Part shown: positions 1-10,279 of the stretch, in pieces
How the letters are laid out: the number at the start of each line of letters is the position of its first letter
Position numbering within the stretch: position 1 is the stretch's first letter
NCBI RefSeq assembly: GCF_040500525.1
Contig: NZ_CP159402.1
Location: 186,001 to 250,000, forward strand
From: Azospirillum formosense
Lineage (GTDB): Bacteria; Pseudomonadota; Alphaproteobacteria; Azospirillales; Azospirillaceae
Length of the DNA: 64,000 nucleotides
Reading direction: 5' to 3'
The notes under the pieces: model-generated
What the model was told of the DNA's origin: nothing
Databases searched by the model: none
What the model saw: the letters and a program-made list of their open reading frames with translations, nothing else
Program-made: the position numbers and the translations under genes

Positions 1-55
1 CTTCTGGTCGCAGTTGTTCTCAACGAACGCCACACAAACCCCCAAGCGGATGCGC

Positions 56-811
56 TCAAGCCCGGCCCGTGCCGCCGGATGGTTCCGGCAGCAGGCCGAG
101 CAGCGAGTCCTGCTCCGGCCGTGGCGCCACCCGTACGTTCTGCCACGGTGTCACTCCCAGCTCACCGTACGCGCGGGCGGCCTCCGCGACCGCGGGGCTG
201 AGGCAGAGCGCGTCCACTGTACGACAGCGGTCGATGAGCCCGGCCTCGGCGACAAGCCTAACAAACGAACGGGCGGTACGGGGAGAGAAAAACAACACGG
301 CGTCCAGTGTTCCCGTACGCAACTGCGCCGCCGTGCCGTCCGACAGCCGCGCGCTTGGAACGGCGTCGTACAGCGTTTCCCGCAGGATGGAAAATCCGGA
401 CTCGCCCAGCATGGCCGACAGGTCGCCGGCGAGCTTGGTTCCTGCGACATGAAGTAGCGGACCCGCCGCCGCGCTGCAGCGCCGGCGCACCAGATCGGCC
501 AGCGCGTACACGTCGCCGGACGCGCTTTCGACCTGTGTGAAACCCGCCTCCCGGGCGGCGGTCGCGGTGGCGTCGCCGACCGCATAGACCGGACGGTCGC
601 GCCGGCTCGTACGTCTGGTGTAGCCGCGTACGCCGTTTGCGCTGGTGAAGATGAGGGCCTGTACGTTCGCGACGTCCGGCTCCGGCCCCTCCAGCCAGCG
701 GATCGCCAGCATCGGTTCCACCGACACGGCGAATCCGAGCGCGCGCAGACGGGCCGCCAGCGGCTCGGAATCCTCCGCCGGACGGGTGACCAGGATGCGG
801 GGTCCCGCCAT
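56..811 (-). CDS. hemD: Uroporphyrinogen-III synthase
   Basis: A 251-residue protein that cyclises hydroxymethylbilane with inversion of ring D to give uroporphyrinogen III, the branch point to heme, siroheme and cobalamin. It opens with RILVTRPAEDSEPLAARL and carries FTSANGVRGY and FFSPRTARSFV, the family's usual blocks. HemD sequences diverge strongly, so the main support is these motifs plus its position 12 bp downstream of hemC, the classic hemCD order; the two are surely co-transcribed. Oddly, the gene holds ten GTAC tetranucleotides and many GTA and CGT codons, unlike its GC3-rich neighbours. Stop at 56-58; the 55 bases beyond it show no gene. Confidence 0.93.
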   Translation of the reverse strand: MAGPRILVTRPAEDSEPLAARLRALGFAVSVEPMLAIRWLEGPEPDVANVQALIFTSANGVRGYTRRTSRRDRPVYAVGDATATAAREAGFTQVESASGDVYALADLVRRRCSAAAGPLLHVAGTKLAGDLSAMLGESGFSILRETLYDAVPSARLSDGTAAQLRTGTLDAVLFFSPRTARSFVRLVAEAGLIDRCRTVDALCLSPAVAEAARAYGELGVTPWQNVRVAPRPEQDSLLGLLPEPSGGTGRA

Positions 812-823
812 GGCGACCGCGCC

Positions 824-1750
824 TCAGCTCTTGAAGAAGTCGGGGGGCAGGACCGCCTTGATCTCCGCCCCGGCGTCGGCGCCGATCGCCGCGGCGTCGG
901 CGGCGCTGCCGCTGCGCTCGGCCCGGAAGACCTGCCGCCCGTCGTTGGACAGCACCTTGGCCTTCAGGTGCAGCCGGTCGCCGTCCAGCGTGGCCAGCCC
1001 GGCGATGGGGGTGCGGCAGGAGCCGTCGAGCATGGCGAGCAGCGCGCGCTCCGCGGTCACGCGGGCCGTGGTGGCGGCGCAGTTCAGCGGGGCCAGCAGG
1101 GCGCGGGTGGCGTCGTCGGCGCTGCGGATTTCGATGCCGATGGCGCCCTGGGCGACGGCGGGCAGCATCTCCTCATGCTCCAGCACGGCGGTGATGCGGT
1201 CGGTCAGGCCGAGACGGCGCAGCCCGGCGAGCGCCAGCAGGGTGGCGTCCACCACCCCGGCCTCCAGCTTGGCGAGGCGGCTCTGCACGTTGCCGCGGAA
1301 GGGCACGACGGTCAGGTCGGGCCGCCGCTCCAGGATCTGGGCCTGACGGCGCAAGCCCGCGGTGCCGACGACGGAGCCGGCGGGCAGCGTGTCCACCGTG
1401 TGGCCGCCGCGCGAGAAGAAGGCGTCGCGCGTGTCCTCGCGCGGCAGGAGCGTGGAAATCTCCAGCCCGTCCGGCATCCAGGTCGGCACGTCCTTCATCG
1501 AATGGACGGCGAGGTCGGCGCGGCCCTCGAGCAGCGCGTCCTCCAGTTCCTTGGTGAACAGGCCCTTGCCGCCGGCCTCGGCCAGCGTGCGGTCCAGGAT
1601 GCGGTCGCCGGTCGTCTTGAAGACGACGATCTCAATGGCGCCGGGGGCGGCCAGATGCGGGTGCGCCGCGATCAGCCGGTCGCGGGTCTCGTGGGCCTGC
1701 GCCAGCGCCAGCGGGCTGCCGCGCGTGCCGATGCGGAGCGGTTGGGTCAT
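824..1750 (-). CDS. hemC: Porphobilinogen deaminase (hydroxymethylbilane synthase)
   Basis: A 308-residue cytosolic enzyme that joins four porphobilinogens into hydroxymethylbilane. It begins with IGTRGSPLALAQA, has the VHSMKDVPT block with its conserved Lys-Asp, and carries LDGSCRTPIAG, whose Cys245 should hold the dipyrromethane cofactor by a thioether. Length is normal. It is the first gene of a hemC-hemD pair transcribed leftward. The ATG lies about 100 bp from the end of the neighbouring methyltransferase, so it probably has its own promoter, though none stands out. Confidence 0.97.
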   Translation of the reverse strand: MTQPLRIGTRGSPLALAQAHETRDRLIAAHPHLAAPGAIEIVVFKTTGDRILDRTLAEAGGKGLFTKELEDALLEGRADLAVHSMKDVPTWMPDGLEISTLLPREDTRDAFFSRGGHTVDTLPAGSVVGTAGLRRQAQILERRPDLTVVPFRGNVQSRLAKLEAGVVDATLLALAGLRRLGLTDRITAVLEHEEMLPAVAQGAIGIEIRSADDATRALLAPLNCAATTARVTAERALLAMLDGSCRTPIAGLATLDGDRLHLKAKVLSNDGRQVFRAERSGSAADAAAIGADAGAEIKAVLPPDFFKS

Positions 1751-1851
1751 GGGGGCAGTGTTCTAGGCGATCCACCGCGGTTTGCAAGCCCTGGTGACGG
1801 GCATGCTACTCTTTGGTGAAAGACTTTGCCGCGCATCTCACGGCGCGCATC

Positions 1852-2688
1852 TCATCGCGCGCGCCGCGCCGTGACCACCATGCGGCGGCTGTCGACCGTC
1901 CAGGGTGCGTCCTCGAAATCGCCGGCCAGCCGTTCCACGGCGAATCCGGCGGTCTCCAGCATCAGCTCCAGCTCGTAGCGGAAGATCATCCGCCAGATGA
2001 AACCGTATTCGGTCACCGCGATCCTGCCGTCCGACAGCAGCTCGTCGTACCAGCCGTGGATGCGCTGGCACTGCCGCTCGTCCAGCCGGGTGGCCAGGCT
2101 GTTGCGGATGTAGCAATTGCCGCTGTGCGGGTTGCGCCGCGGCTCCGACGGGCTGGGCTTCGTCTCGGCGTCCATTGGCATGGTCAGCGGATTCATCACG
2201 TCCAGCGCCAGCGCGCCGCCCGGCGCCAGATGGGCGGCGGCGGCGGCCAGCACGCGGCGCTCCGCCGTCAGGTCGGGGATCAGCATCAGCAGGTTGAAGG
2301 GGAGGGCGGCCAGCCGGAAATCCCGCACCGGCAGGTCGAGCGCCGCGGCGTCCTGCCGCACCACATGGACGCGCTCCCGCACCTCCGGCGCCTCGCGCGC
2401 CAGCTTGGCGCGGAGCTGGTCGAGCATGGCGGCGGAGACGTCCACCGCCCACACCGTGTGCCCGGCGCGGGCCAGCGGGATGGTCAGGCGGCCGGTGCCG
2501 CAGCCGATCTCCAGAACCGGGCCGCCGGACTCCGCCGCGCGCTCCTTGTAGAAGGGCACGTCGCCGAGGATGCCGAGGCGGGCCAGAGTGGCCGCGTGCT
2601 CGGCCCGCGGCTCGCCGATCTCCAGCGACGGGTAATCGCCGTCGTAATAGACGATGCTGGCGTCGTCGTCGGGGACATCCTTGTTCAT
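1852..2688 (-). CDS. Class I SAM-dependent methyltransferase
   Basis: A 278-residue protein when started at MNKDVPDDD; an in-frame ATG 33 bases upstream would add 11 residues. The SAM-binding motif I is VLEIGCGTGRL, followed by the acidic motif II (VWAVDVSAAML) and a motif IV-like LAALPFNLLML. This is the generic methyltransferase-25 type fold; the substrate cannot be told. It is divergent from tsaD, sharing a short intergenic stretch with it, and lies just upstream of hemC on the same strand. Confidence 0.85.
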   Translation of the reverse strand: MNKDVPDDDASIVYYDGDYPSLEIGEPRAEHAATLARLGILGDVPFYKERAAESGGPVLEIGCGTGRLTIPLARAGHTVWAVDVSAAMLDQLRAKLAREAPEVRERVHVVRQDAAALDLPVRDFRLAALPFNLLMLIPDLTAERRVLAAAAAHLAPGGALALDVMNPLTMPMDAETKPSPSEPRRNPHSGNCYIRNSLATRLDERQCQRIHGWYDELLSDGRIAVTEYGFIWRMIFRYELELMLETAGFAVERLAGDFEDAPWTVDSRRMVVTARRAR

Positions 2689-2704
2689 GGGCGCCTGGAC
2701 AGCC

Positions 2705-2732
2705 TTAAAAATCCGGGCCAAGACCCTATACC
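2705..2732 (+). promoter_or_regulatory. Possible sigma-70 promoter for tsaD
   Basis: TTAAAA and TATACC are separated by 16 bases in the divergent gap between the methyltransferase and tsaD. The predicted transcript start lies about 27 bases before the chosen tsaD ATG. Only moderate matches to consensus. Confidence 0.35.
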
Positions 2733-2765
2733 AGAGCGGTGGAGACGGCTAGTTTGACGGCCATC

Positions 2766-3839
2766 ATGATCGTTCTTGGAATCGAAACGAGCTGCGACGA
2801 GACGGCGGCGGCCATCGTGACCGACGCGCGGGAGATCCGCGCCGACGTGGTGCTGTCGCAGCTGGACGACCACACGCCCTACGGCGGGGTGGTGCCGGAA
2901 ATCGCCGCGCGCGCCCATCTGGAGCATCTGGACGGGCTGATCCGCCGCGCCATGGCGGAGTCCGGGCTGGGCTTCGCCGACCTCGACGCCGTAGCGGCGA
3001 CCGGCGGGCCGGGACTGATCGGCGGGGTGATCGTCGGGGTGATGACCGCCAAGGCCATCGCCGCGGCGCGCGGGCTGCCCTTCGTCGCGGTGAACCATCT
3101 GGAAGGCCACGCGCTGACCGCCCGGCTGACCGACGACGTGCCCTTCCCCTACCTGCTGCTGCTGGTGTCCGGCGGGCATTGCCAGCTCCTGGTGGTGGAG
3201 GGGGTGGGGCGATACCGGCGGCTCGGCACCACCATCGACGACGCGGTGGGCGAGGCGTTCGACAAGACGGCCAAGCTGCTCGGCCTCGGCTATCCCGGCG
3301 GGCCGCTGCTGGAAAAGGCGGCGGCGCTGGCGACCAACCCAGGCCGCTTCGACCTGCCGCGCCCGATGGTCGGGCGTCCCGGCTGCGATTTCTCCTTCTC
3401 CGGCCTGAAGACCGCGGTGCGGCGCCACGTCGAGGAGCTGGGGACACCCCTGTCGGCCGCGGACCAGGCCGACCTCGCCGCCGCCTTCCAGACCACGGTG
3501 GCCGAGGTGATGGCCGACCGCTGCGCCCGCGCCATGCGCCAGTTCAAGGAGATGCACCCGCAGGGCGGTGCGCTGGTGGTGGCCGGCGGCGTGGCGGCCA
3601 ACAAGACGCTGCGCGCCCGCCTGCAAAGGCTGGCCGACCGCGAGGGCATGCCCTTCGTGGCGCCGCCGCTGCAGCTGTGCACCGACAACGCGGCGATGAT
3701 CGCCTGGGCGGGGATCGAGCGCTTGCGGCTGGGCCAGAGCGATCCGCTGGACTTCGCGCCGCGCCCGCGCTGGCCGCTCGACCCCAGCGCGAAGCCGGCC
3801 ATCGGCAAGGCCGGGGTCGGCTCCGGCGTGAAGGCGTGA
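2766..3839 (+). CDS. tsaD: tRNA N6-adenosine threonylcarbamoyltransferase
   Basis: TsaD transfers the threonylcarbamoyl group from threonylcarbamoyl-AMP to A37 of ANN-decoding tRNAs, acting with TsaB and TsaE. The protein (357 residues) starts [16 protein letters not shown], the normal family N-terminus. For this reason the ATG at 2766 is preferred over an in-frame GTG at 2739. The metal-binding HLEGH lies at residues 111-115, and the ASKHA-fold [10 protein letters not shown] block is present further on. The adjacent downstream acetyltransferase starts 13 bp after the stop and is probably co-transcribed. Confidence 0.97.
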   Translation: MIVLGIETSCDETAAAIVTDAREIRADVVLSQLDDHTPYGGVVPEIAARAHLEHLDGLIRRAMAESGLGFADLDAVAATGGPGLIGGVIVGVMTAKAIAAARGLPFVAVNHLEGHALTARLTDDVPFPYLLLLVSGGHCQLLVVEGVGRYRRLGTTIDDAVGEAFDKTAKLLGLGYPGGPLLEKAAALATNPGRFDLPRPMVGRPGCDFSFSGLKTAVRRHVEELGTPLSAADQADLAAAFQTTVAEVMADRCARAMRQFKEMHPQGGALVVAGGVAANKTLRARLQRLADREGMPFVAPPLQLCTDNAAMIAWAGIERLRLGQSDPLDFAPRPRWPLDPSAKPAIGKAGVGSGVKA

Positions 3840-3852
3840 GGATGATGCCGCC

Positions 3853-4320
3853 GTGACCCTGACCTTCCGCACGGCCGGGCGCGACGACGTCCCGGCGATC
3901 ATCCGTCTGACCGCCGACGACGCCCTGTCCACGGCCGGCGACGTCTATGCTGAGCCGCTCGACCCGCTCTATTGGAACGCCTTCGACCGCATGGCGGCCC
4001 AGCCGGGCAACTCCATCGTGCTGGCGGAGTTGGACGGGCGGATCGTCGGCTGCTTCCAGTTCACCGTAACCCACGGGCTGGTCCGCCGGGGTGCGGCGCG
4101 GGCGACGGTGGAGGCGGTGAAGGTGGACAGCGCGGTGCGCGGCCAGGGCATCGGCAGCGCCATGATGCGGCACGCCATCGCGCTGGCCCGCGCCGAGGGC
4201 TGCGCGATGGTGCAGCTGACCAGCCAGACCCGGCGCACCGACGCCCACCGCTTCTACGAGCGGCTGGGCTTCCGGGCCAGCCATGTCGGGATGAAGCTCA
4301 TGCTGACGCCGGAGGCGTGA
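3853..4320 (+). CDS. GNAT family N-acetyltransferase
   Basis: A 155-residue acetyl-CoA-dependent acyltransferase. The acetyl-CoA pyrophosphate loop reads VRGQGIGSAMM, preceded by VEAVKVDSAV (beta 4) and followed by HRFYERLGF, the typical GNAT C-terminal block. The start is GTG: an ATG 11 bases upstream runs into a stop after four codons. It follows tsaD by 13 bp, a place where rimI-like acetyltransferases are common, but it resembles general GNATs rather than RimI and its substrate is unknown. Confidence 0.88.
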   Translation: MTLTFRTAGRDDVPAIIRLTADDALSTAGDVYAEPLDPLYWNAFDRMAAQPGNSIVLAELDGRIVGCFQFTVTHGLVRRGAARATVEAVKVDSAVRGQGIGSAMMRHAIALARAEGCAMVQLTSQTRRTDAHRFYERLGFRASHVGMKLMLTPEA

Positions 4321-4382
4321 CCGTCCGGCTTGCGGACCGGGAACGCTCCGCCTAAACAGGCGGGCAATTCCTTCAGGACAGT

Positions 4383-4408
4383 CTTGAAAATCGGGCTTGA
4401 AAATCGGG
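4383..4408 (+). repeat. Perfect 13-bp tandem repeat before gpsA
   Basis: CTTGAAAATCGGG occurs twice back to back, ending 8 bp before the gpsA ATG. It covers the ribosome-binding region. It looks like a recent slip duplication. Confidence 0.8.
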
Positions 4409-4416
4409 GGGCATCC

Positions 4417-5427
4417 ATGGCGGCAACGGACTTCCGGCGCATCGGCGTGATCGGCGGCGGGGCCTGGGGCACGGCGCTGGCCCTGGCCGCCCTGCGCGCC
4501 GGACGGGAGGCCCTGCTGTGGGCGCGCGAGCCGGCCGTGGTCGAGTCGGTCAACGCCGCGCGGGAGAACCGTGACTATCTGCCGGGCGTGGCCTTGCCCG
4601 CCGAGCTGCGCGCGACCGGCGACCTGGCCGAAGCCGCCGCCTGCGACGCCATCCTGCTCGTCACCCCGGCCCAGCATCTGCGCAGCGCCTGCGCCGGCCT
4701 TGCCGCCCATCTGCGGCCGGGCACCCCGCTGGTCATCTGCGCCAAGGGGATCGAGCTGGACAGCCACGCCCTGATGAGCGAGGCCGCGGCCGCCGCGCTG
4801 CCGGCGGGGACGCCGCTGGCCGTGCTGTCCGGTCCGACCTTCGCGGCGGAGGTGGCGCGCGGCCTGCCGACCGCGGTGACGCTGGCCTGCGCCGACGCCG
4901 CGCTGGGCGGCCGGCTGGTCGAGGCGCTGGGCAGCCGCACCTTCCGCCCCTACCTGTCGGACGACGTGGTCGGCTCGCAGATCGGCGGGGCGGTGAAGAA
5001 CGTGCTGGCCATCGCCTGCGGCGTGGTGGAGGGCCGCAGGCTGGGCGACAACGCGCGGGCGGCGCTGATCACCCGCGGGCTGGCGGAGATCACCCGGCTG
5101 GCCCTGGCGCTCGGCGGCCGGCCGGAGACGCTGATGGGGCTGTCCGGGCTGGGCGACCTGACGCTGACCTGCTCCAGCCTGCAATCGCGCAACATGTCGC
5201 TGGGCGCCGCCCTCGGCGCCGGCCGGACGCTGGCCGAGGTGCTGGCGGAGCGCCGCTCCGTCGCCGAGGGCGTCTACACCGCCGCCGCGGTGGTCGGGCT
5301 GGCCGGGAGGAAAGGCGTGGACATGCCGCTGTGCGCCGCCGTGGACGCGATCCTGAACCGCGGCGCCGGGCTGGACGCGACGATCGACGGGCTGCTGTCG
5401 CGGCCCTTCCGCGGAGAGGGACGCTGA
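4417..5427 (+). CDS. gpsA: NAD(P)-dependent glycerol-3-phosphate dehydrogenase
   Basis: A 336-residue enzyme that reduces dihydroxyacetone phosphate to sn-glycerol-3-phosphate, the head group precursor of phospholipids. The Rossmann loop [12 protein letters not shown] follows the start directly. Family blocks [20 protein letters not shown] and [14 protein letters not shown] (with the catalytic Lys) are all present, as is [10 protein letters not shown]. The ATG at 4417 is chosen because the frame upstream (from 4330) adds 29 residues without family similarity. Plus-strand cluster with tsaD and the EVE protein, as often seen in alphaproteobacteria. Confidence 0.97.
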   Translation: MAATDFRRIGVIGGGAWGTALALAALRAGREALLWAREPAVVESVNAARENRDYLPGVALPAELRATGDLAEAAACDAILLVTPAQHLRSACAGLAAHLRPGTPLVICAKGIELDSHALMSEAAAAALPAGTPLAVLSGPTFAAEVARGLPTAVTLACADAALGGRLVEALGSRTFRPYLSDDVVGSQIGGAVKNVLAIACGVVEGRRLGDNARAALITRGLAEITRLALALGGRPETLMGLSGLGDLTLTCSSLQSRNMSLGAALGAGRTLAEVLAERRSVAEGVYTAAAVVGLAGRKGVDMPLCAAVDAILNRGAGLDATIDGLLSRPFRGEGR

Positions 5428-5540
5428 GGGGCGGAGAGGCCCCGCCAGCACAGAAAGGCCGTCACGAAGAGGTTCGGCACCTTCCGCGGCGGCCGCGGCT
5501 GCGCTAGGCTCCCGCCCGACCGAACGGAAGGGGTTTCCCA

Positions 5541-5825
5541 ATGCTCTACATGTTCCATTGCACCGACAAGGCCGGCGCCGCCCAGGTGCGGGCCGACAAC
5601 CGCCCCGCCCATCTGGCCTATCTGGAAGCGCACGCCGACCGCCTGTTCGCCGCCGGCCCGCTGCTGTCCGACGACGGCCAGGGCATGGCCGGCAGCCTGC
5701 TGATCGTGGAGTGCGCTGACGAGGCCGACGCCAAGGCGTTCGCCGCCAACGACCCCTACGCCCAGGCCGGGCTGTTCGAGAGCGTGGAGATCCGGGCGTG
5801 GCGCCGGGTCTACCCGAAGTCCTGA
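5541..5825 (+). CDS. YciI family protein
   Basis: A 94-residue single-domain protein of the YciI fold (ferredoxin-like, dimeric). It has the conserved RPAHLAYLEAH segment, whose His-Asp style residues are thought to form the active site, then GPLLSDDGQGMAGSLLIVE and NDPYAQAGLF. The biochemical role of these stand-alone proteins is mostly unknown. AAGGGG lies 11 bases before the ATG. The EVE gene follows after 16 bp, so they are probably one transcript. Confidence 0.9.
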   Translation: MLYMFHCTDKAGAAQVRADNRPAHLAYLEAHADRLFAAGPLLSDDGQGMAGSLLIVECADEADAKAFAANDPYAQAGLFESVEIRAWRRVYPKS

Positions 5826-5841
5826 CCGGGGGCGGACGGCG

Positions 5842-6255
5842 ATGGCCCGCTGGCTTCTGAAGTCGGAGCCCTTCAAATATTCGTGGGAGCGCATGGTCGC
5901 CGACGGCACCACCCATTGGGACGGCGTGCGCAACCATCAGGCGTCGAACAACCTGAAGGCCATGAAGGTCGGCGACCGCGCCTTCTTCTACCACTCGAAC
6001 GAGGGGCTGGAGGTGGTCGGCGTCGTCGAGATCGCGCGAGAATACTACCCGGACCCGAGCGACGAGGCGGGGCGCTTCGGCATGGTCGACGTGCGGGCGC
6101 TGCTGCCCGTGAAGACGCCGGTCACGCTGAAGACGATGAAGGCCGACCCGCTGCTCCAGGGCATGGCCCTGGTCAAGCAATCCCGCCTGTCGGTCTGCCC
6201 GGTGACGGACGCCGAATGGGCGCACGTCTGCGCGCTGGCCGGGATCGAGGCGTGA
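5842..6255 (+). CDS. EVE domain-containing protein
   Basis: A 137-residue protein covering the whole EVE fold, a PUA-like domain that binds modified bases in DNA or RNA. It starts with WLLKSEPFKYSWE and has HWDGVRNHQASNNLKAMKVGD, the region forming the base-binding pocket, then FYHSN. Bacterial copies are often near restriction or, as here, conserved housekeeping genes (gpsA, YciI). The molecular target is unknown. Confidence 0.9.
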   Translation: MARWLLKSEPFKYSWERMVADGTTHWDGVRNHQASNNLKAMKVGDRAFFYHSNEGLEVVGVVEIAREYYPDPSDEAGRFGMVDVRALLPVKTPVTLKTMKADPLLQGMALVKQSRLSVCPVTDAEWAHVCALAGIEA

Positions 6256-6300
6256 CGGTTCTTCGGAACTGGTGAGAAAGCGGCCGTCCGCGGCGGCGGA

Positions 6301-6684
6301 TCAGTCCGCCGGTTCGCAGATGGCCGCCTGGAAATCCTGCGTGGCCTGAAGCATCCGGCGGGCCAGCGCCTGCATCTCCGCCGCGGCCCCGGCGAAGCCG
6401 GTCTCCGTTCCGAAGGGTGCCAGGGCGGCCGAGCCGGAGGTTTCCAGTTCGGCCATCGAGGCCGTGCGCAGGGCGGCGTCGATCACCATCAGGCTGGTGC
6501 GGCTTCCCATCTCCGACAGGCGCCCGGCCAGCTCGATGCCCTGCCCGGTGGTGCCGTCTCCGGTGGTGCCGTCCGCGTTGGTCGTGCTGGCCATGCCGGT
6601 GCCCTGCTGTTGGGGGAACGCCATGCACGCTAACGATGCGCCGGTTAAGGCCGGGTTAAGCGGCCCCCCGGAGGGCGTCATCAT
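6301..6684 (-). CDS. Hypothetical alpha-helical protein
   Basis: Not recognised. The longest reading gives 127 residues. Methionines at positions 21 and 31 are alternative starts, and the last one has a weak AGGG site. The N-terminal part is rich in Gly and Thr. The C-terminal 80 residues look helical and amphipathic (IELAGRLSEMGSRTSLMVID) and loosely recall phasin-type helices, but there is no firm match. It stands alone between the EVE gene and acs. Confidence 0.55.
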   Translation of the reverse strand: MMTPSGGPLNPALTGASLACMAFPQQQGTGMASTTNADGTTGDGTTGQGIELAGRLSEMGSRTSLMVIDAALRTASMAELETSGSAALAPFGTETGFAGAAAEMQALARRMLQATQDFQAAICEPAD

Positions 6685-6822
6685 GCTTTCGTATTATGCG
6701 CGACAAATAGTCGCGCGGTCGCGCCGGCCTGGATGCTGGTGAAGTCAAAAGAACGGGCGGTGCGCTGCAACAAAGTGGGGCCGAAAGCCCCGATGGAGGA
6801 GGCGGACAATCAGCCGTTCTGC

Positions 6823-6851
6823 TTGTGGTGACGGGAACTTGTGTGGATAAT
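6823..6851 (+). promoter_or_regulatory. Sigma-70-type promoter for acs
   Basis: TTGTGG and GATAAT are spaced by 17 bases, with a predicted start near 6858 and a leader of about 78 bases to the acs ATG. Both boxes are good for a GC-rich genome. Confidence 0.55.
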
Positions 6852-6862
6852 GTCCCGCAACA

Positions 6863-6883
6863 GGAGCGGTCGGAAGCCGCTCC
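6863..6883 (+). promoter_or_regulatory. Hairpin in the acs 5' leader
   Basis: GGAGCGG and CCGCTCC form a perfect 7-bp stem with a 7-base loop just after the predicted transcript start. It may stabilise the mRNA or bind a regulator. No T-run follows, so it is not a terminator. Confidence 0.45.
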
Positions 6884-6935
6884 CCAACAGCCCTTCAGGG
6901 CGTAACCAGAAGCACTACGGGGGAATCGCGAGCCA

Positions 6936-8876
<1,941 letters not shown>

Positions 8877-8906
8877 TCGCGGCGTTCATCGGGGTTTGTC
8901 TGCGGA

Positions 8907-8939
8907 CCGGGGGCCTTCGCGGCCCCCGGTTTCGTTTTT
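8907..8939 (+). terminator. Rho-independent terminator of acs
   Basis: A 9-bp perfect stem (CCGGGGGCC / GGCCCCCGG) with a 5-base loop, followed by TTTCGTTTTT, 30 bp after the acs stop. Confidence 0.9.
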
Positions 8940-8947
8940 ATCGGCCG

Positions 8948-9304
8948 TTATTTGGGAGCGGTGTCCGATCCGTCGGAGGCGCCGCTGCCGGACTGGTTCT
9001 TGACGGCTTCGGCGGTGCCGGGCTTCAGGCCGGACTCGCCGCTCGCCGCGTCGGGGACGGCGCCGATGCGCCCCTGCGCGCGGGTTTCCGCGGCGTTCTT
9101 CTGCTTGTCGGTGCGGCGCTCGCCCAGCGTCGGGTCCTGGGCGCCGGTCGATTCCATCCAGGCTTCGCCCTGGGACGGCGGGGCGGCGCCGAGACCGCCC
9201 TCCATCGTCTTGGCGTCCTGCGCCACGGCGGCACCGGTCAGGGCGAGGCTGGCGGCCAGCAAGGCGATGGCGCCGGGGACGTAAGACGAGGCCTGGGTCG
9301 TCAT
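8948..9304 (-). CDS. Small exported protein of unknown function
   Basis: A 118-residue protein, not recognised. The ATG at 9304 is fixed by an excellent AAGGAGGAGA site. Residues 1 to about 28 form a Sec signal peptide (AIALLAASLALTGAAVAQD, cleavage expected after AVA). The mature part is hydrophilic and low in complexity, rich in Gly, Ala, Glu and Lys, without Cys, and ends SGASDGSDTAPK. It probably acts in the periplasm. It follows the nuclease gene on the same strand. Confidence 0.75.
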   Translation of the reverse strand: MTTQASSYVPGAIALLAASLALTGAAVAQDAKTMEGGLGAAPPSQGEAWMESTGAQDPTLGERRTDKQKNAAETRAQGRIGAVPDAASGESGLKPGTAEAVKNQSGSGASDGSDTAPK

Positions 9305-9384
9305 GGTTCGCTCTCCTCCTTGGTGGGAGGGGCAACAGCGGAGCGAGACGGCGGGTTCCCAAATCATCCTTTGGTGGAGCCGGG

Positions 9385-9885
9385 TTAGCCCATGCCCGTC
9401 CCGTCGCACCAGGGCTGGCGCCGTTCGCCGTGGTAGGGGCGGGCGAGTCCCGCCGCGATCAGCGCGGCCGACAGATCGTCACCCCCGCCGGTCAGCACGC
9501 GGGCGCGCACCCGTCCGCCATACTTGTCGGGCTGGATGTCGAGCAGCCGCACCGGGGCGGCCCCGATCAGGCGGCGCGCGTGGTCGCGGGCGGTCTCGGC
9601 CAGTTCCCGCTCGTGGGGGCAGCGGGCGCGCATCTCCGGCGCGTCCAGCCCGTCCACCCGGACGTGGGTTTCCACCACCTGACCCAGCCAGATGGTGGCG
9701 CGCACCAGCAGCGTGTCGCCGTCCAGAACCTCCAGCACCTCCGCCGGGATCGGGCCGGGCAGAGCGGCGGGAGGCGCGGCCCGGACGGTGCCGGACAGCG
9801 CCAGGCACAGAAGGGCGAGCCATAGGCCGGTCCGCATCCCGGCGGAGCGGCGCGGGCATGGGCGGGCGGGCCTGAACGATCCCAT
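9385..9885 (-). CDS. Exported thermonuclease (SNase)-like protein
   Basis: A staphylococcal-nuclease-fold protein of about 166 residues. It shows VLDGDTLLVRA (first metal Asp region), VRVDGLDAPEM (catalytic Arg and second Asp), a Glu in PHERELAE, and YGGRVRARV (second Arg). An N-terminal hydrophobic stretch, LWLALLCLALSGTVRA, predicts export. Two starts are possible: the ATG at 9885, with GGGGAG upstream, or the ATG at 9837 directly before the signal segment. Nuclease activity on periplasmic or external nucleic acid is likely but not certain. Confidence 0.85.
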   Translation of the reverse strand: MGSFRPARPCPRRSAGMRTGLWLALLCLALSGTVRAAPPAALPGPIPAEVLEVLDGDTLLVRATIWLGQVVETHVRVDGLDAPEMRARCPHERELAETARDHARRLIGAAPVRLLDIQPDKYGGRVRARVLTGGGDDLSAALIAAGLARPYHGERRQPWCDGTGMG

Positions 9886-9984
9886 GGCGCGAACTCCCCG
9901 GGCACCGGTTCGCGAGTGGGGCGAACCGGGCACAGAGTAGCGCGCGAACCAGATCGCATCAAGCACAACCTAGGCATTGTGTCC

Positions 9985-10002
9985 TGAATGCGTATGTATT
10001 CA
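9985..10002. promoter_or_regulatory. Imperfect 18-bp dyad upstream of the nuclease gene
   Basis: TGAATGCGTATGTATTCA matches its own reverse complement at 14 of 18 positions, with perfect TGAAT/ATTCA ends. It lies 100 bp upstream of the nuclease start and could be an operator; the binding protein is unknown. Confidence 0.3.
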
Positions 10003-10048
10003 CTTCATGAGCGGAAACGCGAAGGTAAGTCGTCCTAGAAGTGTCGGC

Positions 10049-10279
10049 TTAGAAGTCGGAGCAGCGACCCTTGAACTCCCAATCGCCGAAGCGGGTCGGC
10101 TCCGGTCCCTGCGGACCGCCGATTTCGCCGGGCATCTGCTCGGGTCCCTTGGCGCCGGTCCCGGCGGTCGTTTCGGCGGTCGTTTCGGCGTCGGGCTTCG
10201 CGGCGTCCTGCGGTGCCGGGCCGGTGGTCTTCGTCTCGGTCATGGCCGTCCTCTGGGGTCGGGTGCGGTGCTTGGCCAT
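10049..10279 (-). CDS. DUF1674 protein, SdhAF4-type succinate dehydrogenase assembly factor
   Basis: A 76-residue protein whose C-terminus, [19 protein letters not shown] then CSDF, is the DUF1674 signature. The eukaryotic member SDHAF4/Sdh8 protects free flavinated SdhA before it joins SdhB; the same role is inferred here. The N-terminal half is low-complexity Ala/Thr/Glu. A second start, the ATG at 10243 with AGAGGA upstream, would give 64 residues. It is divergent from htpX, with the heat-shock promoter of htpX between the two genes. Confidence 0.85.
   Translation of the reverse strand: MAKHRTRPQRTAMTETKTTGPAPQDAAKPDAETTAETTAGTGAKGPEQMPGEIGGPQGPEPTRFGDWEFKGRCSDF

Noticed and set aside
1760..1787. 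TTGCAA-16-TAGAAC as the hemC promoter
   Set aside because: The predicted start would fall only about 3 bases from the ATG, leaving no room for a ribosome site.
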